DNA of 43,036 bases from Nocardiopsis alkaliphila YIM 80379 (GTDB lineage Bacteria; Actinomycetota; Actinomycetes; Streptosporangiales; Streptosporangiaceae): assembly GCF_000341005.1 (NCBI RefSeq), contig NZ_ANBD01000116.1, positions 1-43,036 of the forward strand, read 5' to 3'. The notes beneath the pieces are model-generated. The model had not been told where the DNA came from. It saw only the letters and a program-made list of their open reading frames with translations, and did not search any database. Positions 23,154-30,546 of the stretch are shown piece after piece (position 1 is the stretch's first letter; every line of letters starts with the position of its first letter). The position numbers and the translations under genes are program-made.

Positions 23154-25067
23154 ATGTCGGAAATCGCTGGTGGGGCCGGGGGGACGCGGCCCTCGATCCC
23201 AGGGTCGAGTGGTAACCCCTTAGGCCCTGGGGCGGGAGACAAACCCTTGGGCCCCGGCTCGGGAAATAATCCCTTGGGTGGATCCGGGGCGGCCGGACAG
23301 GACGTCGCGAAGGGGAGACCCGACACCGGTGACGGCTCCAAGATCGGCCCGGGCACAGGTGCCGAGGAGGGGTCGGAGGCAGGAGGGGGCGCAGGACGGG
23401 CCACGCCCCCCGATCCGGCGAAGGGCCCGGCCGGTGCTTCGGAAGGCGCGAGCGATGAGGGCACCCCCTCGTTAGGTGCGGGCGGCACTTCCGAGGCCGC
23501 CAAGGACGGCCCCGAGGGGAACATGGGCAGCGTCGCCAAGGGGGCTGGAGCGGCCGTGGCCGTCCCCGCCGTCGGGGTCGCCGGCCAGCTCATGATCTTC
23601 ATGATGTTCCTCAAGTGGCTCAAGAGCCTGATGGCCCAAATAGCGGCCATGCTGTTGAACTGGTTGAACGCCCTGTGGAATCTCCTCATCGCCTTTGTGA
23701 AGCCCTTGGTCGGTATCGCGCTGGCCGTGGGTGGAGCGATCGCCGCGCTCGCGGGCGGAGCCGTCAGTGTGGCGGTCGGGGCCGTGGTCTCGGGCACCGC
23801 CGTACTCATGGCCTTGGTCTCCGTCGCCGTCGTCGTGGCGAACGCCGTCACCCAGGGCAACAGTGCCGCCCAGCATGACGCCCTTCCCCCGGACTGTCGG
23901 CCCATGACCGAGGCGACCGTGCGCGAGATCGACGACAACACCCGGTCCGCGAACAACAGTAAGGCCATGGACGAGATGGCCGAAAAGCTGTATTCAATCC
24001 TTTCTGCATGGGGAATGCAAGACGAGAATATCGCCGGTGTTCTAGGAAACTTCGAAGCCGAATCGAACATCGATCCGACAACCGTTGAGACGATCTACGA
24101 CGAGGCTTATGAGATCGGCCCGCGAACGAAGGCGGCGGAGGAGAACGGCTTCAAGATCGAACTCATCGACGCCACATACGCTGAGGAATGGCCCGCCATC
24201 GAGTTGGCGGGAATCGGGCTGGGGCAGTGGACCAACGGCCGCAACAAGATGCTCACCGACTACGCCGAAAAGACCGGTGGAAAATGGTCCGATCTCGAAA
24301 CCCAGCTCAGTTTCATGATCTCTGACGATGATCCTACCCGGGTTCGCTTCGTGAAGGACCTCATCGAGGAGCCCTCCGGGTCGATTTCGGAGTCCACCGA
24401 AGACTGGATGGTCGAATGGGAAGGCTTGTCGCTGAGTGTTCCCGCCAACCCACCACGACTGGCCGAACGCCAAGAGCTCGCCAACAGGTGGTTCGCGAAG
24501 ATGGACGCCTGGGAGGCGGACGAGGAACTGGCCGACTCCATCCTGGAGCAAGCCGAGGCCACTCTGGGTCAAGCCAACCAGAACCGCCGTTCCGCGGTGA
24601 TTCAGGATTGCCGCACCGCCAACATCGGTAGTGGAAGCGTGGTCCAGGCCGGTGAGCAGATCCCCTGTGACTCCCTAGGGGCGATGCACCCGCACGCCTG
24701 TGCCATGCATGAACACCTCCAAGAGGAGTTCGGTGGATTCTTCCTCTCGGCCGGGGGCCAGCGCAACGAGCCGGGCAGTAACCACCACAACGGCCAGGCC
24801 ATCGACTACATGATGGCCGACTTGGGTGAAGTTCCCAGCCAGGAGATGTACGACTCGGCGATCATCGTCATCAACCACCTCATCGCCAACTCCGAAGAAC
24901 TCAATATCAGCGGAATCCTGTGGGACGAACGTAAGTGGGCGGCCGGTAACGACCCGGTCGGGGAGTGGGGCGATGAGATAACCCGGGACGCGGGCGGTCG
25001 TGGGAGCAACACACAGAACCACATCGACCACATCCACGTGAGTGTGGGTCCCGATCCCTTCATGTGA
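23154..25067 (+). CDS. Membrane-anchored wall hydrolase: tail-lysozyme domain plus VanY/LAS-type peptidase domain
   Basis: Domains of the 637-residue protein, in order: a Gly/Pro-rich N-terminus (1-130) with three NPLG-like repeats; a hydrophobic block of several helices (about 132-236); a phage tail-tip lysozyme-like domain (about 265-435) with probable catalytic Glu in LGNFEAESNIDP and the typical GLGQWTNGRNKMLTDYA; a linker; and a C-terminal domain (about 505-637) with HHNGQAIDYM and NHIDHIHVSVG, the zinc-ligand pattern (HxxGxAxD, HxH) of LAS/VanY-type peptidases. The protein would cleave glycan strands and peptide stems around the secretion channel. It is the second bifunctional hydrolase of the locus and uses different enzyme families from the one at 7074-8243. 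GAGAGGG precedes ATG 23154. Confidence 0.8.
   Translation: MSEIAGGAGGTRPSIPGSSGNPLGPGAGDKPLGPGSGNNPLGGSGAAGQDVAKGRPDTGDGSKIGPGTGAEEGSEAGGGAGRATPPDPAKGPAGASEGASDEGTPSLGAGGTSEAAKDGPEGNMGSVAKGAGAAVAVPAVGVAGQLMIFMMFLKWLKSLMAQIAAMLLNWLNALWNLLIAFVKPLVGIALAVGGAIAALAGGAVSVAVGAVVSGTAVLMALVSVAVVVANAVTQGNSAAQHDALPPDCRPMTEATVREIDDNTRSANNSKAMDEMAEKLYSILSAWGMQDENIAGVLGNFEAESNIDPTTVETIYDEAYEIGPRTKAAEENGFKIELIDATYAEEWPAIELAGIGLGQWTNGRNKMLTDYAEKTGGKWSDLETQLSFMISDDDPTRVRFVKDLIEEPSGSISESTEDWMVEWEGLSLSVPANPPRLAERQELANRWFAKMDAWEADEELADSILEQAEATLGQANQNRRSAVIQDCRTANIGSGSVVQAGEQIPCDSLGAMHPHACAMHEHLQEEFGGFFLSAGGQRNEPGSNHHNGQAIDYMMADLGEVPSQEMYDSAIIVINHLIANSEELNISGILWDERKWAAGNDPVGEWGDEITRDAGGRGSNTQNHIDHIHVSVGPDPFM
23211..23290 (+). 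repeat. Short tandem repeat encoding NPLG-type units
   Basis: Three diverged copies, each about 28 bp, encode NPLGPGAG, KPLGPGSG and NPLGGSG near the N-terminus of the wall hydrolase. They form a flexible cytoplasmic region that could vary in length by slippage. Confidence 0.5.
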
Positions 25068-25131
25068 TCAACGAAGAGGGGCCTCAAAGAGAAAAGAACT
25101 TCGGATAGCGATACCGCGGGGAGAACGAAGG

Positions 25132-26067
25132 GTGACCGAGAAAAAACCCTGGCACCGGATGAGTCGCGAGGAGGTGATGGGACGCCTCGACGACTACCAG
25201 GCCAAGCGGAGGGCCGACCGTAGAAGGTTGACCGGCGACGACGTGCAAGAGATGTTGCGCGAGCGCCGGGCCGAGCGCCGAAGACTCAAGAGGGAACGCA
25301 AGGCACAACGTGCCAACGGGCCCAAGGCCCGCCGCGATGTGGGCCGAACGATGCGGTCGAGCCTGGGCTGGGCGCTGTTGGCCGGAGTGGTCGGCATCGG
25401 GTCATTGGCGGTCTCGAGCACCGACACCGCTCAGGAGCGGTTCGAGGACAACGAGCGGACCATACTCCTGCTCACGGGAGAGATCCGCGCTTTGGAGGAG
25501 AACACGTGGGACGAGGCGGAGGCCTCGGGCCTCGAAGAGCGGCTGGAGCAGGCCTTGGAGCAGGCCCGTGAGAAGGGCGAGCACATCGCCCGGGCACAGA
25601 ACACCTACCAGGAACTCCTCGTCGACACCAACGGCACGGAACCACCCGAGGGCGGAGAGGCGAGCGAAGCGTTCGCGGCCGTGGGCGAACATCGCGAAGA
25701 ACTCGTCGACCTCTTCGATGATTCGGCTCGGATCATCAAGGACGAGGAGTCCTACCACCCCGGCGCGGACAGGTTCTACGGGCCCGGTGAGATCGACGTG
25801 CTCTCACCCTGGTACATCCGCTACAGCGATGAGAACCGCGGTACCTACGCCAAGGCCTCGCTGAACTCCTGGGAACTGGTGGCGGTGTCCCTGAGCGATT
25901 CGCCCGACTCCATCCACGTGTCCTGGCTCAACCAGGAAGCCTCCACCGGTGACCTGTTGGCCTGGGCAAGGGCCACCTACGACATCCACACCGAGGTGTT
26001 CCACAGCCTCTACGTCGGACAGACCACGATCGGGGACCGCCCCGTGGACGTTCCGGATCAGGAGTAG
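25132..26067 (+). CDS. Bitopic membrane protein A of a duplicated module
   Basis: The 311-residue protein has a very basic cytoplasmic N-terminus (1-75, repeated Arg/Lys clusters), one membrane helix (about 82-101, LGWALLAGVVGIGSLAVSS), a coiled-coil-like stretch (about 105-155), the motif GEHIARAQNTYQ, and a C-terminal domain ending in DLLAWARATYDIHTEVFHSLY and IGDRPV. The gene at 26874-27818 shares this layout and both motifs, so the two are paralogues. GTG 25132 is preferred (GGGGAG 8 nt upstream); the frame from 25042 would overlap the hydrolase gene. The downstream partner starts 5 nt after the stop. Probably a scaffold in the membrane complex; no family is recognised. Confidence 0.68.
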   Translation: MTEKKPWHRMSREEVMGRLDDYQAKRRADRRRLTGDDVQEMLRERRAERRRLKRERKAQRANGPKARRDVGRTMRSSLGWALLAGVVGIGSLAVSSTDTAQERFEDNERTILLLTGEIRALEENTWDEAEASGLEERLEQALEQAREKGEHIARAQNTYQELLVDTNGTEPPEGGEASEAFAAVGEHREELVDLFDDSARIIKDEESYHPGADRFYGPGEIDVLSPWYIRYSDENRGTYAKASLNSWELVAVSLSDSPDSIHVSWLNQEASTGDLLAWARATYDIHTEVFHSLYVGQTTIGDRPVDVPDQE

Positions 26068-26072
26068 GTTCG

Positions 26073-26723
26073 ATGGGTTTCTTCCAGCGCAACGCCTTCC
26101 CCTTGGTCGCGGCCGTGATCCTCGTCGTGGCGGGTGGCTCCTTCCTCAGCACACGAAGTTCCCAAGAGGCCTCCCTGCAAGAGCAGGAGCAGCACATATC
26201 CGAGCTGGAGGAACGCAAGGCCGAACTGGAGGCCGAACACGACGAGCGAGAGCGTTCGATCAACGACCAGGTGTCGGGGACCGACTCCGCACGTTTGGAG
26301 GCCGACGAAAACCTCATCCACCAGCTGCTGAACACCGCGTTGACCTGGGAGAGCCATGCCGAGTACGAGAGTGCGCGTACCACCATGACGAACGTCTACG
26401 GCCTTCCCGAGGACTCCACCTTCATGACGGCGTTCCTACCCGAGGCACCGTTGAACGTGGACGGTGAGGGCACCGAGTATCCGCTCATCGACCTGCTGGG
26501 CCTCGACTCACGGGTGAATGATTTCCACACCGAGGTGATATCGGTCCAGGGCACCGAGTACGCCTATTTGGTGTTGGTCGATGTATGGACCACCTCCGAC
26601 GACGGTCAGGCCAGTGCCCGGAACACGGCGACGGTCATGTTGACCACCGATGGTGCCGGTGGAGTATCCGAGGTCGAAGGATACGCCGCCACCTCCCGGG
26701 TGCGTTCCTCCGGTCCCGACTGA
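26073..26723 (+). CDS. Bitopic membrane protein B of a duplicated module
   Basis: This 216-residue protein has a short N-terminus, one membrane helix (about 9-27), a coiled coil (about 30-65, QEQEQHISELEERKAELEAE) and an external alpha+beta domain (about 75-210) with TEVISVQGTEYAYLVLVDVW. The protein at 27815-28483 shares the order of elements and the F-x-x-V-x-x-x-x-V-G-x-Y-x-Y-x-x-x-V-D-V motif, so these are paralogues. The external domain could be an NTF2-like VirB8-type fold, but this is only suggested by size and topology. It follows protein A with a 5-nt gap and precedes an AT-rich junction. Confidence 0.65.
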   Translation: MGFFQRNAFPLVAAVILVVAGGSFLSTRSSQEASLQEQEQHISELEERKAELEAEHDERERSINDQVSGTDSARLEADENLIHQLLNTALTWESHAEYESARTTMTNVYGLPEDSTFMTAFLPEAPLNVDGEGTEYPLIDLLGLDSRVNDFHTEVISVQGTEYAYLVLVDVWTTSDDGQASARNTATVMLTTDGAGGVSEVEGYAATSRVRSSGPD

Positions 26724-26873
26724 CCCGTCCCCGGTGTCCGCTGAATGTAAGCGACTTCGCACTAGGGCTTCTTCACGTCCCAGGTGTACATGATTAGTCA
26801 CTATTGTGGTTCTACAGAACTATTTTTATATATGTCAGAAATGCCTCATGGTCGCATAAGGGAGGAGGTCAAC

Positions 26874-27818
26874 GTGGCCGATGGTACGAACGAACCCTCG
26901 ACCCCGCCATCGTCTTCCGACGACCTGACCGGACGTCCGGGCGCAGCCCTTTCCACACCACAGGACGAGCCCTCCTCGGCTCGGCGTTCCCAGGGCGGAT
27001 GCGGAACCCTTCTACTGCGGATCGCGTACTGGTCGGGAACCGGCCTGGGGCTCTTGGGTGCGCTGGTGCTGATGGTCATAGCGGGTGCGATCAGTACCCA
27101 GCACCAAGCGCGGTTGGAAGAACAGGCACAGGCCGGGTTCGACGCACAGCAGGACATCACCGCCGCGCAGCAGGACTTGGAGGACCTACCCGCTCAGAAC
27201 GAGGCCAAGCGCTGGCTACATCAGGCCACCACCGTGGGCGAGAACATCGCCGAAGCACAGAACACCTACCTGGAGAACAGCGGGCCACTTCTCCTCGACG
27301 ATCTGCCCACCCGAACACCCGGGCTGGGTGAGCGCGATGAGTGCTCTTCCTACCTCGATGAGGTACCGACCGACACACGCGAGTACACCGACAAGGAGCT
27401 CACCACCTGCGCCAAGGGACTACGTGAGGAAGCGACCGATGGTCTGGAGCGGCGGCTGATCCCGCATTTCACCACGCGAGTGCTCGATACGGACGGCTTC
27501 GACGCGGTGAGCCAGTGGCACTCCCGGATACCGACCTTGGAATCGGACACCTCTTTGGCCGACCATACCTGGACCGCTCACGAAGCCCTCCTTTTCACGC
27601 AGGATCTGTCGATCCCCCTGGTCTGGACCCTGACCGACGAGACCGGGCAGATGGTCGCCTGGGTGCACGGGACCTACGATCCGCTGGTCAAGAAGTTCGA
27701 CCGGATGGTGTTCGGTGCGATCGCCGTCGGCGACACCGAAGAAAACCTCGGCGCCATCGACAGCGATGACGACGGCGAAGAGGAACGAGAGAACGAGGGC
27801 GAAGGTGACCAGGGATGA
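26874..27818 (+). CDS. Bitopic membrane protein A' (paralogue of 25132-26067)
   Basis: The 314 residues comprise a polar, Pro/Ser-rich N-terminus (1-45), a membrane helix (about 55-80, GLGLLGALVLMVIAGAI), a helical stretch with GENIAEAQNTYLE, a cysteine pair (DECSSYL, LTTCAKG) absent from the first copy, and a C-terminal domain with QMVAWVHGTYDPLVKKFDRMV and AVGDTEENL. These match GEHIARAQNTYQ and LLAWARATYDIHTEVFHSLY of the first copy in the same order. GTG 26874 is chosen because GGAGGAGG ends 5 nt before it; the frame opens at 26784 inside AT-rich sequence. The tail is acidic. ATGA overlap couples it to the next gene. Confidence 0.66.
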   Translation: MADGTNEPSTPPSSSDDLTGRPGAALSTPQDEPSSARRSQGGCGTLLLRIAYWSGTGLGLLGALVLMVIAGAISTQHQARLEEQAQAGFDAQQDITAAQQDLEDLPAQNEAKRWLHQATTVGENIAEAQNTYLENSGPLLLDDLPTRTPGLGERDECSSYLDEVPTDTREYTDKELTTCAKGLREEATDGLERRLIPHFTTRVLDTDGFDAVSQWHSRIPTLESDTSLADHTWTAHEALLFTQDLSIPLVWTLTDETGQMVAWVHGTYDPLVKKFDRMVFGAIAVGDTEENLGAIDSDDDGEEERENEGEGDQG

Positions 27819-28483
27819 GCCTGGCCGAGATCGAAGCCTACGAGCGTGAGCGCCGGCGTCGTCGCGAGAGGATCCGGCGCATCGTCTCCTGGGCTCCTCT
27901 GGGGACGGCCGTACTGATGCTGGCCGTGGGCGGGCTGTCCGTGTGGTCGGCGTCCTCGGGGCATGAAGCCGACCAGGCCGAGGTGGCGACCCTGGTGGAA
28001 GACCTCGAAAGCGAGGCGGAGGAAGCCGAAGCCGACTTCCACACCGCCTGGATCAAGTCGGTGGAGGACTCCTCGCCGACACGGGTCGAACGCGTAGCGA
28101 CCGACGGCGAGACGATGCACGCGCTGTTGCGCGAGGTCGTAGCGGCAGAGGATGACGTCTGGGATCCGCCGCCCACCACCGACGACGAGATCCTCGATCC
28201 GCTCCACGCTCTGGTCTCCGAGGGCGTCCCCGGGCTGGATACGGGTTCACGGGCCAGGTTGGGAACCTTCGATCCGGTACTCGTCGACATCGAGGTCGGT
28301 TCCTACTCCTACTTCGCCTACGTCGACGTTTTCGACACCGACGACGTCACGGAGGAGGAGGACGAAGAAGACGACCGAGAACCTGCGGTCGCGGCACTGT
28401 CGGTGTCCTGGACGACCGCGAACGAAGGTGCGATCACCCGGATCGACGCCCATTGGACCGACGGAATCCCCGAACACTCCTAA
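27815..28483 (+). CDS. Bitopic membrane protein B' (paralogue of 26073-26723)
   Basis: This 222-residue protein has an Arg-rich cytoplasmic N-terminus (YERERRRRRERIRRIV), one membrane helix (about 28-48), a helical acidic stretch (about 50-80, EVATLVEDLESEAEEAEADF) and an external domain with FDPVLVDIEVGSYSYFAYVDV, matching the same motif in protein B. An acidic insert (VTEEEDEEDDRE) interrupts the domain. Its ATG overlaps the stop of protein A', as expected for partners made in fixed ratio. Function unknown; likely part of the membrane-spanning scaffold. Confidence 0.65.
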   Translation: MSLAEIEAYERERRRRRERIRRIVSWAPLGTAVLMLAVGGLSVWSASSGHEADQAEVATLVEDLESEAEEAEADFHTAWIKSVEDSSPTRVERVATDGETMHALLREVVAAEDDVWDPPPTTDDEILDPLHALVSEGVPGLDTGSRARLGTFDPVLVDIEVGSYSYFAYVDVFDTDDVTEEEDEEDDREPAVAALSVSWTTANEGAITRIDAHWTDGIPEHS

Positions 28484-28514
28484 CACACCCACGCCCCTGC
28501 CAGGAGAACAATCC

Positions 28515-29012
28515 ATGAGTCCCGCTCCGTCGGCCCCCAAAAAGAAGACGAAACCCTCCACGACCACATCGACCAAACCCGAAAGGAAGCGACGGGCCAA
28601 GGAGAGCGCCGCACCGCGAGCCATCGCGGCCGAACAGGTCGACCAGAACGTCGCGGGACCTGCCTTGGGAGCGCGTATCCGCGCGCGTCTGGGGCCGGGT
28701 GGAGCACGTTCGTTGATGCTGGCCACGCGCATCGGTTCGATGGTCGTCTCCGGCTTGGCCGGCTATGTCGTGGCGATGTTCGCCGCGGTGACCGTGGTCC
28801 CCAACGTCTTCCTCATGGTGGCCACCGGTACCGGCATCGGCCCGGCTTCCCCCTTGGAGACACAACTGGCGCACTGGCTGGCGCCCAGCCTTTTCCTCAT
28901 AGGTTTGATCTTCGTCCTGGTGCTGGTCGTGGTGCGCTGGTTGTGGCGTGCCCAGCGCCGACTGAGTGAGAAGGTCCGGCGTGCCCTGTTGGGCGAGGAA
29001 GTCGATCGCTGA
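28515..29012 (+). CDS. Two-helix membrane protein with basic N-terminus
   Basis: The 165 residues start with a Lys/Thr/Pro-rich cytoplasmic segment (1-65, PKKKTKPSTTTSTKPERKRR), then two membrane helices (about 75-103 and 124-146) and a basic C-terminus (WRAQRRLSEKVRRALLGEE). AGGAG lies 9 nt before ATG 28515. The product is probably a small inner component of the T4SS complex. I do not recognise a family. Spacing of 31 bp from the previous gene suggests co-transcription. Confidence 0.65.
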   Translation: MSPAPSAPKKKTKPSTTTSTKPERKRRAKESAAPRAIAAEQVDQNVAGPALGARIRARLGPGGARSLMLATRIGSMVVSGLAGYVVAMFAAVTVVPNVFLMVATGTGIGPASPLETQLAHWLAPSLFLIGLIFVLVLVVVRWLWRAQRRLSEKVRRALLGEEVDR

Positions 29013-29040
29013 CCCCCGAGATCGAAGAAAGGCGATCCGC

Positions 29041-29982
29041 GTGATAATCGCACCCCTGCGGATGACCGACCCGTGGTTCCACCGCTTGGCCCGAAACGAC
29101 GAGGCCGACGCGCAGACCTTGAACGGCGTGTCCTGTGACATCGCCGTGCGTATGGAGACGGTGTCGATCCTCCACCATGACGCCGACCAGAACTACCGTC
29201 CCTACCTGCATCTACGTGGACAGCTCACCCGGATCCGACCCGACGTCGTCCTGCCCCACGGCATCACCGAACTGCGGTTTCGTTCCGGGTCGGAACCGAC
29301 CATCGACGCTTTCTACGAGTTCGACACCGATCAACTGAGCGAACTGGTCCGCAAGGGCTACTTCGGTCCCCGTTTCCGGGTGCCCGACTCCATGATCGGG
29401 ATCATGTGGGAACTGCCCGCCGAAGCCGACCTCCTCGTGATCGCACCGGAGGACGTCGACCAGCCCCCGCTGGTGTTCGTGGACGTCCGCGAGCAGAACA
29501 GTGCCGTGCTCACCGAGGAGAACAGTGGATACGCCCTCGCCGAGTACTTCCCCGACTATTCGATCGAGAATTCAGAGCAGATGGTGGCCGAAGCCCAGAC
29601 CGCGGTGCCCACACACTCGGAGCAGATTCAGGATCTGTTCGCCGACGAGGAGCTCGACGAAACCCCTCACGGCCGAGCGGGGTTCTCGCGTCGTGACGTG
29701 CCATCGGGACAGAGCGCGATGGAGCCGCTCCCCAAGGGCGCGTTCGATCGCTTGCTGGAAGAGGTGGAGGCTCGGCGTCGCGTTGAGGAGGCCGCCAAGA
29801 AACCCGGAGTGGACTACGTCCCCGATAGCCCCGAAGGGCTCCTGCGGGAAAGGATCACCCCCGCTGTGGAGCAGGCCTTGGTCGACAGGCTGGAACGTCG
29901 CACCGAACACGTCGTCGAGGTCGATCCCGACTTCGATGGCTTCCTCGACTTGGACGTCGAGGACGAGGATGGAGTCCGATGA
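29041..29982 (+). CDS. Soluble protein of unknown function, last gene of the rightward operon
   Basis: This 313-residue protein has no signal peptide or membrane segment. The first 190 residues look like a compact alpha+beta domain (MRMTDPWFHRLARNDE-like start, then LHLRGQLTRIRPDVVLP and IGIMWELPAEADLLVI). The rest is acidic and probably disordered, with a helical segment (DRLLEEVEARRRVEEAAKK) and an acidic end (DLDVEDEDGVR). GTG 29041 is chosen because AAAGG lies at suitable distance. A cytoplasmic accessory role, such as an adaptor for substrate or ATPase, would fit its position but is not shown by sequence. Confidence 0.6.
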   Translation: MIIAPLRMTDPWFHRLARNDEADAQTLNGVSCDIAVRMETVSILHHDADQNYRPYLHLRGQLTRIRPDVVLPHGITELRFRSGSEPTIDAFYEFDTDQLSELVRKGYFGPRFRVPDSMIGIMWELPAEADLLVIAPEDVDQPPLVFVDVREQNSAVLTEENSGYALAEYFPDYSIENSEQMVAEAQTAVPTHSEQIQDLFADEELDETPHGRAGFSRRDVPSGQSAMEPLPKGAFDRLLEEVEARRRVEEAAKKPGVDYVPDSPEGLLRERITPAVEQALVDRLERRTEHVVEVDPDFDGFLDLDVEDEDGVR

Positions 29983-30402
29983 GACGGGTGTGCCCACCGT
30001 GGGTCTGGCTCAGAGGAACCCGCACGGGCGTTCCGCGGCCCGGCACGCAGGGGGCGAGCGGCAAAAACGGGAGGGCGACCATCGGCCTGGCGTTTGATCC
30101 GGACTCGCACAGGACGTACCGACCTGATGGGCCCACCAAGGCCCTGGGCCCACGCGTCTCACGGAAGGAAGCGGGGCGGACGGGTCCGCGCTCGGATAGC
30201 CGGTGACCGTGCTGTGGACAGTGGGAAGGTGTGGCTTTGTGAGCCCATCGGGAAGGTGTGGGCGAAGCACACCTCATTCGCGCGGCCATCGCGAGACCCC
30301 GGAGCTTTTCTTGGTTTCCCGATCCGCGAAGAAGTGGTTTCTTCTTTACCTTTGAGGCTTGATGGATAGTCGCATTCCAGCTGCTTGGCAGGCCCACTCT
30401 CA

Positions 30403-30420
30403 ATGGCCATTTATGGCCAT
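30403..30420. promoter_or_regulatory. Double palindrome, possible operator
   Basis: Two copies of the 8-bp palindrome ATGGCCAT (30403-30410, 30413-30420) lie 2 bp apart and about 40 bp before the candidate -10 of the AAA+ gene. Such a pair would suit a dimeric regulator; none is identified in the window. Confidence 0.4.
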
Positions 30421-30460
30421 CCCAAAAAGGCTTCTACCCTGCCACCACAACATGGTGACG

Positions 30461-30469
30461 TGCTAAAAT
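30461..30469 (+). promoter_or_regulatory. Extended -10 promoter of the AAA+ / VirD4 block
   Basis: TGCTAAAAT matches the extended -10 pattern TGnTAnAAT. No strong -35 is seen, as is usual for extended -10 promoters. Transcription would start near 30475, leaving a leader of about 70 nt before the TTG start at 30547. Confidence 0.45.
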
Positions 30470-30473
30470 CTTG

Positions 30474-30518
30474 ATGATTTATGAGCAAAATATGAGTGGA
30501 ATTGAAACGCAGTCGTAA
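30474..30518 (+). CDS. Possible 14-residue leader peptide
   Basis: An ATG-to-TAA frame encodes MIYEQNMSGIETQS. Its stop codon (30516-30518) directly touches the hairpin that covers the ribosome site of the AAA+ gene, the arrangement used in translational attenuation. An in-frame ATG at 30492 would give an eight-residue version. The first ATG is so close to the expected transcript start that it would be leaderless. Short frames like this occur by chance, so the call is tentative. Confidence 0.25.
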   Translation: MIYEQNMSGIETQS

Positions 30519-30537
30519 CCTTCTTGTCCACAGAAGG
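30519..30537 (+). promoter_or_regulatory. Hairpin sequestering the ribosome site of the AAA+ gene
   Basis: CCTTCT (30519-30524) pairs with AGAAGG (30532-30537) around the 7-nt loop TGTCCAC. The right arm is the Shine-Dalgarno sequence for TTG 30547, so the hairpin should lower translation unless opened. The weak TTG start adds to the impression of tight control. Confidence 0.45.
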
Positions 30538-30546
30538 CGGTGTTAG

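Larger units (their letters stand above)
29983..30546. other. Regulatory gap before the AAA+ gene
   Basis: This gap contains a 12-bp direct repeat GGGAAGGTGTGG (30223-30234 and 30250-30261), a short hairpin GAAGAA-GTGGT-TTCTTC followed by TTT (30328-30347) that may be a weak terminator for the upstream operon, and the palindromes, promoter and leader listed separately. GC falls markedly after 30290. A frame at 29979-30206 overlaps the preceding stop as ATGA but has no protein-like composition. Confidence 0.45.

Noticed and set aside
29979..30206. 75-codon frame overlapping the preceding stop as ATGA
   Set aside because: The overlap is attractive, but the Arg/Pro/Gly/Thr-rich composition and lack of any motif look like non-coding GC-rich sequence.
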